From contig NZ_RZGZ01000002.1 of the NCBI RefSeq assembly GCF_003990045.1, positions 1,240,001 through 1,304,000 on the forward strand: a stretch of 64,000 nt of DNA. The letters run 5' to 3'. Shown here piece after piece: positions 19,484-27,832 of the stretch (its first letter is position 1; each line of letters starts with the position of its first letter). The position numbers and the translations under genes were made by a program. The notes beneath the pieces were generated by a model, which made no database searches, was not told where the DNA came from, and saw nothing but the letters and a program-made list of their open reading frames with translations. This DNA is from Labedella endophytica. GTDB taxonomy: Bacteria > Actinomycetota > Actinomycetes > Actinomycetales > Microbacteriaceae.

Positions 19484-19888
19484 CTATGCGACGAGGGGCG
19501 AGCCCGCCGCGGGGCCGAGGAGCTCGACGCCCAGGGCGATCGCCCCGCCGACGATGAAGAGGAACGTGCCGAACTGCATGGTCCGCGACTTGTTCCGGCT
19601 GGCGACGTCGACGCTCACCTCGAGGATCGGGCAGCCCGACCAGCCGATGAGGCCGACGCTGAGCGCCACGGCGAATGCGCCGACCCACCAGATCCCTTGG
19701 AGGGGCTCCGGAAGGACGGCCGGCCGCCAGCCCGAGGACAGCAGCATCCCCGCCGAGAGGGCGATCGACACGATCACGGCGGCGAACCAGATGGTCCCCG
19801 TCCACATGATCCGCTGGACGTTCGGCTCCGGTTCCATCAGGCGCTCATTCTCCACGCCCGGTCCGGTATCGGTCATTCTGTTACTCAT
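19484..19888 (-). CDS. Small membrane protein of unknown function
   Basis: 134 residues from ATG 19888 (GAGGAGAG about 7 bases upstream). Three to four hydrophobic segments (IMWTGTIWFAAVIVSIALSA, WWVGAFAVALSVGLIGW, MQFGTFLFIVGGAIALGVEL), with a polar N-terminus. I do not recognise a family. It is divergent to the next small membrane protein at 20146; the 257-base gap between them holds both promoters, with no other feature that I can support. Confidence 0.7.
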   Translation of the reverse strand: MSNRMTDTGPGVENERLMEPEPNVQRIMWTGTIWFAAVIVSIALSAGMLLSSGWRPAVLPEPLQGIWWVGAFAVALSVGLIGWSGCPILEVSVDVASRNKSRTMQFGTFLFIVGGAIALGVELLGPAAGSPLVA

Positions 19889-20145
19889 CGCGCTCTCTCC
19901 TCACACCCGCCATCTCGCGGCGGCACCGCCACGATAGTCACCGGCAGGGCGAGGTGAGAGAGGTGGCCGCTCTCAGGAAAACGGGTCTACCATGCGCCTT
20001 CCAGCGCCCGTGACGAGGCCGGACGGGGCCGTCGACCGTCTCAGCCCCGAACGCCAGCCCTTGTCCCGCTCGGGTACCCCATCTAGCGTCGGAGGGTGGT
20101 CGGCTGATCGATGACGGCTGGCTCCATGTACGAGAGAGGACGACC

Positions 20146-20469
20146 ATGACCCCCGACAGCGACCGTGACCCCACGCTGGTCCGGAACCAGCCGGCGCTCC
20201 GCGGATCGGGTCGTGTGCAGTGGCTCCTCCCCGGCGGCGCACTCGCCGCCATCGCGATCGTGGTGCTCGTCCTCGAACTCGACCTCCAGTTCGCGCTCGC
20301 GGCGACGGGGATCGTCCTGATCGTCCTGCTCTACGCCGGGATGATTCTCACGGCGATCACGATCCACGACGCCCGACGACGCGCGTATACGCTCGCGTGG
20401 CTCATGGGCGCGATCGCACTGACCGGGCTGCTCGTCGTCACGGCCGTCCTCGTCGTGGAATCGGCCTGA
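20146..20469 (+). CDS. Small membrane protein of unknown function
   Basis: 107 residues with AGAGAGGA just upstream of ATG 20146. Three hydrophobic segments (WLLPGGALAAIAIVVLVLEL, ALAATGIVLIVLLYAGMILT, WLMGAIALTGLLVVTAVLVV) and a polar N-terminal 25 residues. No recognisable domain. Confidence 0.7.
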   Translation: MTPDSDRDPTLVRNQPALRGSGRVQWLLPGGALAAIAIVVLVLELDLQFALAATGIVLIVLLYAGMILTAITIHDARRRAYTLAWLMGAIALTGLLVVTAVLVVESA

Positions 20470-20521
20470 CCGCACACGACCTTCCCGCGGACGTGGGCGC
20501 GCCCGGCATAGGCTCACCCCG

Positions 20522-20743
20522 ATGAGCGAACACGGGAACGAGCCGACGCGCGACGGGGAGGACGCCCGATCGCGGGCCGCGCGCGAGCAGGAGGAGCGGG
20601 CGACGCGCGCCATCGAGTCGATCATGCGCGGAGGTGACCTGGGGGCGGAGACGCAGTCGCTGTCGAACGAGTTCACCGATCGGCAGCTGGCCCGGATCGG
20701 CGCGTGGTTCCGCCGTCTTCGGGGGTGGGGAACGCGCGACTGA
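20522..20743 (+). CDS. Small charged hypothetical protein
   Basis: 73 residues, no membrane segment. Rich in Arg and Glu (SRAAREQEERATRAIESIMR), ending in a basic amphipathic stretch (ARIGAWFRRLRGW). TAGGCT at 20509-20514 lies 7 bases before the ATG, suggesting leaderless expression. No family recognised; its reality rests on the -10 box and codon pattern. Confidence 0.55.
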   Translation: MSEHGNEPTRDGEDARSRAAREQEERATRAIESIMRGGDLGAETQSLSNEFTDRQLARIGAWFRRLRGWGTRD

Positions 20744-20760
20744 TCGGTCTTCCGCCAACT

Positions 20761-20770
20761 TGTATCTACA
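20761..20770 (+). promoter_or_regulatory. TGTA-NN-TACA operator candidate, site 1
   Basis: TGTATCTACA, a palindrome with a 2-base centre, 65 bases before the GTG of the cupin isomerase gene. The same core occurs in inverse orientation (TGTAGATACA) at 28909-28918 and in degenerate form at 31730-31749, all upstream of sugar genes. Confidence 0.6.
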
Positions 20771-20835
20771 TGTACTGTGGTGGCAGACATCCCGGTGGCA
20801 GCGACGCCACCCGAGCCCCCAGGAGCAGCCACCAC

Positions 20836-21411
20836 GTGAGCGCCTATTCGACCGTCCCCGTCCCGCCCACCGCCATCCGGTTCGACACCCGGAACCTCAC
20901 GCTCGAGCCGGCCGGGCCGACCCTCGTCCGGCGCATGTCCGACCTCGACGGTCTCTTCGCCGATCGGGAGGCCTGGCAGGCCGCGATCGACGACGGCGAC
21001 CCGGTGGTCTACACGGTCGCGTCCTCCCTCGTGCCCGAGACCGATCGTGAGCTGCCGCAGTCGATCACGACCATCCACCCCGGCACGACCGCCGGTGAGT
21101 TCTGGATGACGAAGGGCCACCAGCACCCCGAGCACCAGGGCGAGATCTACCTCGGCCTCCGCGGGACGGGAGGCCTCCTGATGTTCGACGGCACCGAGAC
21201 GCGCTATCTCGAGATGACGCCGGACACGATCGGGTACATCCCTCCGGGCTGGGCGCACCGCAGCATCAACACGGGCGACGAGCCCTACTCCTTCCTCGCC
21301 GTCTACCCCGGTGGGGCTGGGCACGACTACGGATGGGTACTCGAGCACGGGCTCGGCAAGCGTGTCTACGCTGGCCGCTCCGGTCCGGACCTCCGCCCCT
21401 TCGGGTCCTGA
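20836..21411 (+). CDS. Cupin-type (archaeal-like) phosphoglucose isomerase family protein
   Basis: 191 residues from GTG 20836 (AGGAG 10 bases upstream). Cupin motif of the metal-dependent GPI family: TTIHPGTTAGEFWMTKGHQH, then GEIYLGLRG; predicted metal ligands His95, His97, Glu103 and the later His in YIPPGWAHRSIN. Family members isomerise fructose-6-phosphate and glucose-6-phosphate. Here it opens a six-gene catabolic operon, so the natural substrate may be another phosphorylated aldose/ketose pair. A TGTATCTACA palindrome lies upstream. Confidence 0.82.
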   Translation: MSAYSTVPVPPTAIRFDTRNLTLEPAGPTLVRRMSDLDGLFADREAWQAAIDDGDPVVYTVASSLVPETDRELPQSITTIHPGTTAGEFWMTKGHQHPEHQGEIYLGLRGTGGLLMFDGTETRYLEMTPDTIGYIPPGWAHRSINTGDEPYSFLAVYPGGAGHDYGWVLEHGLGKRVYAGRSGPDLRPFGS

Positions 21412-21473
21412 CCCCACACACCCCACTGCGCCCGATCGCACGAGCCGGAGCGGGTACGACGAGAGGATCACCG

Positions 21474-22973
21474 ATGATCATCGCCCACGACCTCGGCACC
21501 ACGGGGAACAAGGCGTCGCTCCACGAGGACGACGGCCGACTCGTCACCGCGGTGACCGTGTCCTACGGGGCGCGGTTCGCCGACGGCGGCATCGCCGAGC
21601 AGGACCCCGCCGACTGGTGGAACGCGGTCGTCGAGGCGACCCGACTGCTCGTGTCGCGATCCGACGTGGATCCGCGCACCGTCGTCGGCCTCACCGTGAG
21701 CGGTCAGATGATGGGCGCCGTGCTGCTCGACGACGCGTGGGAACCCGTGCGACCCGCGATCATCTGGGCCGATACCCGGAGCACCGCGCAGACCGATGCG
21801 CTCGAGAGGGAGATCGGACAGGCTGCCGCCTACGCCCTGCTCGGCCACCGCCTCAATCCCACCTACTCGCTGCCGAAGATCATGTGGGTGCGCGACAACG
21901 AGCCCGACGTCTGGGCCCGCGTGAAGCACGTGTGCGTCGCGAAGGACTTCATCGTGCAGCGGCTCACCGGCCGCCTCGTGACCGACCACTCGGACGCCTC
22001 CGCGACGAACGCCTACGACCTCGAGCGTGGCGTCTGGGCCGAGGACGTGATCGCCGCCGCGGGACTGCCGCTGTCGATCTTCCCCGAGATCCTCGACTCC
22101 ACCGCCGTGGTGGGCGAGCTCACCGACGACGCGGCGAGCTCCACGGGACTCCCCCGCAGCACCCGCGTCGTGCTCGGCGGCGGGGACGGACCGATCGCGG
22201 CGGTCGGCGCCGGCGTCGTGAGTCCCGCCGACCAGGCGTACGTCTGCCTCGGCACCTCCTCGTGGATCTCGTTCGCGAGCGAGCGACAGGCCGTCGACGA
22301 CCTCATGCGCGTCTTCACCTTCCGCCACGTCGTGCCGGGACTCTTCGTCCCGACGGCGACGATGCAGGCGGGCGGCGCGGCCGTGCAGTGGATCAACGAG
22401 ATCCTCTCGCCCGAGCCGTCGAGCGCGAGCCTGTCCGCGCTCGTCTCCGACGCCGACACGGCGTCGGCCTCGGGAGAGGGCCTCTACTTCCTGCCGTACC
22501 TCATGGGCGAGCGCTCCCCCTACTTCAACCCGGACGCGGCGGGCGCCTTCGTCGGCCTCTCCCGCCACCACACGCGCGCGAGCATGACGCGCGCGGTGCT
22601 CGAGGGCGTCGCCTTCAATCTCCTCACGTGCATCGACGCGTTCCGCGAATCCGGCGCCACCGTCGACCGGATCGACGCGATCGGCGGGGGCGCCTCGAGC
22701 TCCGTGTGGTTGCAGATCATGGCGGACGTCTGGGGTGTTCCCGTGCGCCGCCGCAGCGTCGTGGAGGAGGGAAACAGCCTCGGAGCGGCCGTGACGGCGG
22801 CAGTGGGGCTCGGCCTCGTCGACGACTTCGGGGCGGCACGGGACCTCTCCGAGGTGACGGCCGAGTTCGTCCCGGATGATGGCCGCCACGCGGCGTACCG
22901 CGGCCGAGCGGCGATCTTCCGCGACGCCTACGACCGCCTCGAACCCTGGTTCCCCACGCGGACGGCCCGCTGA
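21474..22973 (+). CDS. FGGY-family carbohydrate kinase (xylulokinase-like)
   Basis: 499 residues from ATG 21474 (GAGAGGA upstream). N-terminal HDLGTTGNKASLHEDDGRL, EQDPADWWNAVVEAT, IIWADTRST, and the catalytic-Asp motif GGGDGPIAAVGAG; C-terminal GGGASSSVWLQIMADVWGVP. The length and FGGY features fit kinases of xylulose, ribulose, erythritol or similar polyols/ketoses. The stop overlaps the next start (TGATG), as in the rest of the operon. The substrate is not deducible. Confidence 0.9.
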   Translation: MIIAHDLGTTGNKASLHEDDGRLVTAVTVSYGARFADGGIAEQDPADWWNAVVEATRLLVSRSDVDPRTVVGLTVSGQMMGAVLLDDAWEPVRPAIIWADTRSTAQTDALEREIGQAAAYALLGHRLNPTYSLPKIMWVRDNEPDVWARVKHVCVAKDFIVQRLTGRLVTDHSDASATNAYDLERGVWAEDVIAAAGLPLSIFPEILDSTAVVGELTDDAASSTGLPRSTRVVLGGGDGPIAAVGAGVVSPADQAYVCLGTSSWISFASERQAVDDLMRVFTFRHVVPGLFVPTATMQAGGAAVQWINEILSPEPSSASLSALVSDADTASASGEGLYFLPYLMGERSPYFNPDAAGAFVGLSRHHTRASMTRAVLEGVAFNLLTCIDAFRESGATVDRIDAIGGGASSSVWLQIMADVWGVPVRRRSVVEEGNSLGAAVTAAVGLGLVDDFGAARDLSEVTAEFVPDDGRHAAYRGRAAIFRDAYDRLEPWFPTRTAR

Positions 22974-23956
22974 TGGGCACAGTGCTCGTCACGAGCCGCT
23001 CCTTCTCCTCCGGCCGCGCCGATGTGACCGCTCAGCTCCAGGCCTCCGGCCACCGCGTGGTGCGCGGACCGAGCGATCATGATCTCGAGACGCTCCGCCC
23101 ACTGCTCGCGGACGCCGTCGCATGGATCGCGGGCACCGGCCCCGTGACGGCGGCGCACCTCGACGCCGGCCCGGGGCTGCGGGTCGTCGCCCGGTACGGC
23201 GTGGGGGTGGAGGCCGTGGATCTCGCGGCCGCGCGCGACCGCGGCATCGTCGTGACGAACACCCCGGGCGCCAACAGCGACGCGGTCGCCGACCACACCG
23301 TCGGCCTCATGCTCGCGGCGATCCGTGGCACCGCGGCCGGTGATCGCCGCGTACGCGCGGGCGATTGGTCGACGACACGCGGCCGCGAGATCGCTGACCT
23401 GTCGATCGGCATCGTGGGATTCGGCCGCATCGGGCAGGGTGTCGCGCGACGCCTGTCCGGATTCGGACCGCGCCTCCTCGTGGCCGATCCCTTCGTGCCC
23501 GACGAGGTCATCACATCGTTCGGCGCGTCGGCCCGACCTGTGGACGATCTCGCCCCGACGTGCGACCTCGTGAGCCTGCACGCCCCGGGCGGCCGGACCG
23601 TCGTGTCCTCCGGGTGGCTCGGCCGCGCGCGCCAGGGCATGACGATCGTCAACACGGCCCGCGCGGACCTCGTCGACGAGGCGGCGCTCGCCGGGGCGAT
23701 CCGCGACGGGGTCGTCGTGGCGTACGCGGCCGACACGATCGCGGGCGACACCGGGGCGCGCGACTCCCCGCTCCTCTCCCCCGACCTCGCGGACCGCGTC
23801 ACGATCACGCCGCACCTCGGCGCCCAGACCGTCGAGGCGATCGACAACATGGGGGGCTTCGCCGTGGAGGACGTGCTCTCCGTGTTGGCCGGTCGCGCAC
23901 CCGAACACCCCGTCGCCCTACCGACCGCCGCTCCCTCCCGAAAGGCCCGACCGTGA
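22973..23956 (+). CDS. D-isomer-specific 2-hydroxyacid dehydrogenase
   Basis: 327 residues. Rossmann motif SIGIVGFGRIGQGVARRLSG with GxGxxG, catalytic Arg in VNTARADLVDE and catalytic His in TITPHLGAQT. Resembles 3-phosphoglycerate dehydrogenase without its regulatory ACT domain. In the operon it probably oxidises or reduces a sugar-acid or 2-keto acid intermediate. Coupled at both ends by overlaps of 1 and 4 bases. Confidence 0.88.
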   Translation: MGTVLVTSRSFSSGRADVTAQLQASGHRVVRGPSDHDLETLRPLLADAVAWIAGTGPVTAAHLDAGPGLRVVARYGVGVEAVDLAAARDRGIVVTNTPGANSDAVADHTVGLMLAAIRGTAAGDRRVRAGDWSTTRGREIADLSIGIVGFGRIGQGVARRLSGFGPRLLVADPFVPDEVITSFGASARPVDDLAPTCDLVSLHAPGGRTVVSSGWLGRARQGMTIVNTARADLVDEAALAGAIRDGVVVAYAADTIAGDTGARDSPLLSPDLADRVTITPHLGAQTVEAIDNMGGFAVEDVLSVLAGRAPEHPVALPTAAPSRKARP

Positions 23957-24627
23957 CCATCTCGTCCCTCCACACCCCGACACCGGCGGTGATGGCGGTC
24001 CTCGACCGCATCCGCCGGATCGGCGTCCTCGCCGTCGTCCGCGCTCCCGACCCGGGGACCGCCGTCGAGGCCGCCGTCGCCCTCGTGGCGGGGGGCGTGA
24101 CGGGGCTCGAGATCACGTTCTCCACTCCGGAGGCTCCGCGCGTGATCCGGGAACTGTCCGAACGCTTCGGCGACGCCGCCGTCGTGGGGGCCGGCACCGT
24201 CGTCACCGCCGAGCAGGCCGGCCTCGCCGCCGACGCGGGCGCACGCTTCCTCGTGAGCCCGGGCACGACGGCCGAGCTCACCGCCTCCATGAAGGACACG
24301 GGTCTGGCCGTGATGACGGGCGCACTCACCCCCTCCGAGGTCATGCACGCCCTCGCCCTGCGCACCGACGTCGTGAAGATCTTTCCCGCGTCGCTCGGCG
24401 GCCCTGCCTACCTCCGCGCACTCCGCGGGCCGTTCCCCGACACCCCGCTCATGCCCACGGGCGGCGTGACCCCGGACAACATCCGCGACTGGGTGGCCGC
24501 CGGAGCGATCGCCCTCGGTGCGGGCGGGGATCTCGTGCCCGCGTCGGCCCTCGCGAACGGCGACATGGCGGAGATCGAGCGTCGGGCGCGCGCGTTCGCC
24601 GTGGCCTGGGCGGAGGCGCGCGCGTGA
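23953..24627 (+). CDS. KDPG/KHG aldolase-family protein
   Basis: 224 residues from GTG 23953 (overlap GTGA with the previous gene). Motifs: GLEITFSTPEAPRVI (catalytic Glu), VGAGTVVTAEQA, SPGTTAEL, Schiff-base Lys in VVKIFPAS, and PTGGVTPDNIRDW. These aldolases split 2-keto-3-deoxy-6-phosphogluconate or analogues to pyruvate and a phosphorylated aldehyde. This places the end of the pathway at pyruvate plus a triose-phosphate-level product. Confidence 0.92.
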   Translation: MTISSLHTPTPAVMAVLDRIRRIGVLAVVRAPDPGTAVEAAVALVAGGVTGLEITFSTPEAPRVIRELSERFGDAAVVGAGTVVTAEQAGLAADAGARFLVSPGTTAELTASMKDTGLAVMTGALTPSEVMHALALRTDVVKIFPASLGGPAYLRALRGPFPDTPLMPTGGVTPDNIRDWVAAGAIALGAGGDLVPASALANGDMAEIERRARAFAVAWAEARA

Positions 24628-25547
24628 GCGGCCGGAGGGGTTACATGGGCTTCATCGGCGTCGACACGGGCGGCTCGTCGATCATGCGTGTCTTCCCCGA
24701 GTGGGCGCGTATCCTCGACCTGCCGACGGATCGACTCGTCGGTCACGACCTGCCGGTGGGCGCATCCGACGACGCGTACGTGCAACTCGTGGAACGCATC
24801 CGCGACGACCCCGAGCACCGCGGCGCCCTCGTCACGACCCACAAGATGGCGCTCTACGGCGCGGCCCACCACCTGTTCGACTCGCTCGACCCGTTCGCCG
24901 TCGCGTGCGGGGAGGTCTCGAGCATCGCCGTGAGGGACGGCCGGCTGCTCGGCCATGCGAAGGACCCGCTCACCGCAGCGCTCGCCCTCGACGATGTCCT
25001 CCCACCCGATCACTTCGCCACCACCGGCGCGACGGCCCTCGTCCTCGGGGCCGGAGGCGCCGGGACCGCGCTCACCTGGTCGCTTCAGGAACGCCTCGAT
25101 CGACCGGCCCGCACGGTCGTGACCGACACGAGCGCCGAGCGCCTCGCGCACCTCCGATCCGTCCATGAGCGGCGCGGGACGGACGAGGGGGCGATCGAGT
25201 ACGTTCGCGTCGGATCTCCGGAGGCCTCGCGCGATCTGCTCGCCGAGACGCCGCCCCGCAGCCTCGTCGTGAACGCGAGCGGTCTCGGCAAGGACCGGCC
25301 CGGTTCCCCGCTGCCCGCCGACGCCGTCTTCCCGGAGAACGCCGTCGTCTGGGAGTTCAACTATCGCGGCACACTCGAGTTCCTCGCCCAGGCGCGGGCG
25401 CAGGAGGACGAGCGCGGCCTCACCGTCGTGGACGGCTGGCGGTACTTCATCCACGGCTGGTCCCAGGTGATCGCCGAGGTCTTCGACATCGACCTCACCC
25501 CGGAGCTCGTGGAGCGGCTCGCCGACGCCGCCGCGGCCGTTCGGTGA
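24624..25547 (+). CDS. Shikimate dehydrogenase-like oxidoreductase
   Basis: 307 residues from GTG 24624. The N-terminal substrate lobe contains LVTTHKMALYGAA, the counterpart of the TIPHK motif with its substrate-binding lysine, and the NAD(P) loop is VLGAGGAGTALTWSL. The C-terminal part (YFIHGWSQVIAEVF) is conserved within this subfamily. It differs clearly from AroE, and no aro gene is nearby, so a role in sugar-acid oxidation is more likely than shikimate synthesis. Overlaps both neighbours by 4 bases. Confidence 0.8.
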   Translation: MSGRRGYMGFIGVDTGGSSIMRVFPEWARILDLPTDRLVGHDLPVGASDDAYVQLVERIRDDPEHRGALVTTHKMALYGAAHHLFDSLDPFAVACGEVSSIAVRDGRLLGHAKDPLTAALALDDVLPPDHFATTGATALVLGAGGAGTALTWSLQERLDRPARTVVTDTSAERLAHLRSVHERRGTDEGAIEYVRVGSPEASRDLLAETPPRSLVVNASGLGKDRPGSPLPADAVFPENAVVWEFNYRGTLEFLAQARAQEDERGLTVVDGWRYFIHGWSQVIAEVFDIDLTPELVERLADAAAAVR

Positions 25548-26548
25548 CGGAGGCGGCGACGGGTGTCGTGCGCACCGTGCTCGGCGACCGGGCGGCGGGC
25601 ACGCTCGGTCGGGTGAACGTGCACGAGCATCTCTTCCAGGCCACTCCGCTGCTCCCGGGCGACGACCTCGACGACGAGCGGGCGTCGGCGCAGGAGGCCG
25701 GGGCGCTGCGCGACAGCGGATTCGACGCGATGGTCGATGCGACGCCCGTGGGTCTCGGCCGGAGGACGTCCGCTCTCGCGCGCATCTCCTCCTCGACAGT
25801 CCTCACCATCGTCGCCTCCACGGGTATGCATCGCTCGGCGCACTATCCCGCGGGGCACCCGCAGCGTGCGCTCGACGTCGACGCCAAGTCCGCTTTGTTC
25901 ATGCACGAGCTCACGGTGGGGATGCTCGACGACGACGCCGATGCGGTGGCGTTCGCGGGCGTTTCGTCCCCGTCGGGCATCGCGATCGCCGTGACACCGG
26001 GCGGCCGGCCCGTGCGCGCCGGGCTCATCAAGACGGGCATCGACTACTGGGCGATCGACGACGTCGAGCGGTCGACGCTCGAGGCCGCCGCGACCGCGCA
26101 CCGTGCGACGGGCGCACCGCTCATGGTGCACCTGGAATACTGCTCGGCGGCGCACGAGGTGCTCGATCTCCTCGAGGGCGACGGCGTGGCGGCCGAGCGC
26201 ATCGTTCTCGCGCACGCGGATCGCGACCCTGACGCGGGACTTCACCTGTCGCTCGCCGAACGCGGCGCCCACCTCGGCTACGACGGGATGGGCCGGTCGA
26301 AGACGCGCAGCGACGCGGAGCTCCTGGCCCTCACACGTGCCGTCGTGGAGGGCGGAGGCGGGGGACGGATCCTGCTCGGCAACGACGTGGCCCGCCGCTC
26401 GCGGTACCTCGCGTACGGCGGTATGCCCGGCCTCGGGTATCTGGGCCGGCGCTACCTGCCGCGCTTGCGCGCCGAGATCGGGGACGCGGCCGTCGAACGG
26501 ATGCTCACGGAAACGCCGGCGCGATTCCTCGCCTGGTCCGATTCCTGA
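25544..26548 (+). CDS. Phosphotriesterase-family hydrolase, probable sugar(-phosphate) lactonase
   Basis: 334 residues from GTG 25544. TIM-barrel amidohydrolase with the HxH metal site (VNVHEHLF), carboxylated-Lys position in AGLIKTGIDYW, metal His in VHLEYC and LAHADRD, and the catalytic Asp in LLGNDVARRS. Several relatives hydrolyse sugar-acid or sugar-phosphate lactones, which would suit an operon with a kinase, dehydrogenases and a KDPG-type aldolase. Last gene of the operon, followed by a GGCGCC hairpin. Confidence 0.85.
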   Translation: MTEAATGVVRTVLGDRAAGTLGRVNVHEHLFQATPLLPGDDLDDERASAQEAGALRDSGFDAMVDATPVGLGRRTSALARISSSTVLTIVASTGMHRSAHYPAGHPQRALDVDAKSALFMHELTVGMLDDDADAVAFAGVSSPSGIAIAVTPGGRPVRAGLIKTGIDYWAIDDVERSTLEAAATAHRATGAPLMVHLEYCSAAHEVLDLLEGDGVAAERIVLAHADRDPDAGLHLSLAERGAHLGYDGMGRSKTRSDAELLALTRAVVEGGGGGRILLGNDVARRSRYLAYGGMPGLGYLGRRYLPRLRAEIGDAAVERMLTETPARFLAWSDS

Positions 26549-26572
26549 GTCCGGTGGCCGGCTGCCCGTCGA

Positions 26573-26634
26573 GGGCTACACATCCGCCGCGAGGGCGCTA
26601 GGTCTACGTGGCGCCCTCGCTCGGGAGTAGGGCC
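26573..26634. repeat. GGCGCC-type dispersed hairpin, copy 2
   Basis: GGGCTAC at 26573, then GCGAGGGCGCTA, loop, GTGGCGCCCTCGCTCGGGAGTAG. It shares the right flank CGCTCGGGAGTAG with copy 1 at 5.6 kb. It sits between convergent genes (stops at 26548 and 26656), so a terminator role is possible. Confidence 0.75.
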
Positions 26635-26655
26635 TTCACGAGGGGCGGGAGCGGG

Positions 26656-26925
26656 TCAGCGGGTGACGAGGTGGCGGAGCGCCGGGTGCTGGGAGACGAC
26701 CGCATCGGGAGCGGCGGTCATCGTGGCGATCTCTCGGCCGAGGACGATGGCCTGGACGCGTGCGCCGATGAGGTAGCGGCGGGCGACGACCACGTCGGCG
26801 TCGGTGATCTCCCACTCGAAACCGTCGCCGAGGTGGGCGATCTGCTCCGACGGGAGCCGGTTCAGGAGGCGGTCGGCCTTGAGGGAGGTGGTCCAGACGC
26901 TGTGCTCGTCGATGACGATGTTCAT
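26656..26925 (-). CDS. Hypothetical 89-residue protein
   Basis: Start at ATG 26925 with GAAAGGA 9 bases upstream. A soluble small protein (MNIVIDEHSVWTTSLKADRL, then HLGDGFEWEITDADVVVARR). No family recognised. The 207 bases between it and the DUF2087 gene contain its promoter region and, at 27061-27120, a remnant of the DUF2087 gene tail. Confidence 0.65.
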   Translation of the reverse strand: MNIVIDEHSVWTTSLKADRLLNRLPSEQIAHLGDGFEWEITDADVVVARRYLIGARVQAIVLGREIATMTAAPDAVVSQHPALRHLVTR

Positions 26926-27060
26926 GGGTGGTGTCCTTTCGGTTGCTCACCCTGAGAGAGGGCGCGAGCGACCGATGATGACGCCGGTCTTGTTCACCGA
27001 CCGGTCCCCACTTGGAGGGCGGAGCTCCGGCAGGGGGTGACGGCCGCCCGACGGCGTCAG

Positions 27061-27120
27061 CGCGTCAGCGGACGACCGCGGCGTAGGAGGATCCGGAACA
27101 GCGCTGCTGCGATCGAGGAG
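27061..27120 (-). pseudogene. Duplicated 3' tail of the DUF2087 gene
   Basis: A 25-base exact direct repeat (27064-27088 versus 27132-27156) encodes the last codons SYAAVVR-stop in the same strand and frame as the DUF2087 gene. Similarity extends leftward on the coding strand (AGCTCCTCGA-CGCA shared) with small indels, giving SGSSYAAVVR-stop in both copies. It looks like the remnant of a duplicated or lost paralogue. Confidence 0.7.
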
Positions 27121-27132
27121 CTATAGCCCAGG

Positions 27133-27696
27133 TCAGCGGACGACCGCGGCGTAGGACGAACCTGACGGGGTGCGCTCGAGGAGCTCGTGGTCGACGAGGT
27201 AGCGGCGCAGAACGGCGACGTCGTCGACGAACCGCTCGAGGCGCTCGTTCACCGCGGGCTCGTCGAGCTCCTCACCCGGCGTGAAGGCCTCGGCCGCGAC
27301 CCACTCGAGCAGCTCCCGGCGCTCGCCGGCCCCCGCGGGATACTGATCGATCCGGCCGTCGCGGAGGAAGCGTTCGATGCCGGTGGCACGCTGCACGGGC
27401 TCGGCGGCGAGCATCGAGCGGAACATCTCGCCCGACGCGACGAGTCCGCCGTCGCGTTCCTCGACGAGGCCGCTGCCCACCAGATCGCCCAGCAGACGGC
27501 CGAGTCGGCGTGCGCGCAGACCGGTGGACGCCTCGTCCACCGGCTCGCCGAGGACGATCCGGGCATAGACCGAGCGGGCGTCGTCGTTGGCCAGGATGCC
27601 CACGATCCGCCGCCAGGCGTTGAGCTCGGTGTGCGCACGCTGACGTGCTCCGGTGGACTCGCTCCGACGTCGTTCCGATCGACTGCTCTCACTCAC
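27133..27696 (-). CDS. DUF2087 domain protein
   Basis: 187 residues. The C-terminal ~70 residues match DUF2087: ERFLRDGRIDQYPAGAGERR, then a two-helix segment and the ending LVDHELLERTPSGSSY. The N-terminal half looks like a winged-helix scaffold (RARRLGRLLGDLVGSGLVEE), so it may be a DNA-binding protein. Function unknown. The preceding gap of 137 bases to the importer operon holds the shared terminator. Confidence 0.8.
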   Translation of the reverse strand: MSESSRSERRRSESTGARQRAHTELNAWRRIVGILANDDARSVYARIVLGEPVDEASTGLRARRLGRLLGDLVGSGLVEERDGGLVASGEMFRSMLAAEPVQRATGIERFLRDGRIDQYPAGAGERRELLEWVAAEAFTPGEELDEPAVNERLERFVDDVAVLRRYLVDHELLERTPSGSSYAAVVR

Positions 27697-27758
27697 GCGT
27701 CCACGCTAGTACCCCCGACCGACACCGCGCCGGGAGTTCTCCCCGCCCCTGGATATGA

Positions 27759-27802
27759 AAAACGGTGATGGTGCGCGTCTCGACGCGCACCATCACCGTT
27801 TT
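27759..27802. terminator. Hairpin terminator, GATGGTGCGCGTC family copy 2
   Basis: Perfect 21-base arms (27759-27779 and 27782-27802) with a 2-base loop; AAAACGGTGATGGTG on the left, CATCACCGTTTT on the right. It lies 30 bases beyond the solute-binding-protein stop. Compared with the copy at 7024-7065, GGAG/CTCC has become GGTG/CACC, a paired change. Confidence 0.85.
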
Positions 27803-27832
27803 CAGATCCCCGGAGGGATGGAGACGTGCGGG

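Noticed and set aside
20083-21471. Minus-strand open frame of 462 codons
   Set aside because: It covers two plus-strand genes with their own ribosome-binding sites and the cupin motif; no domain is visible in it.
26608-26955. Plus-strand open frame opposite the 89-residue gene
   Set aside because: The minus-strand gene has a good ribosome-binding site and more balanced composition.
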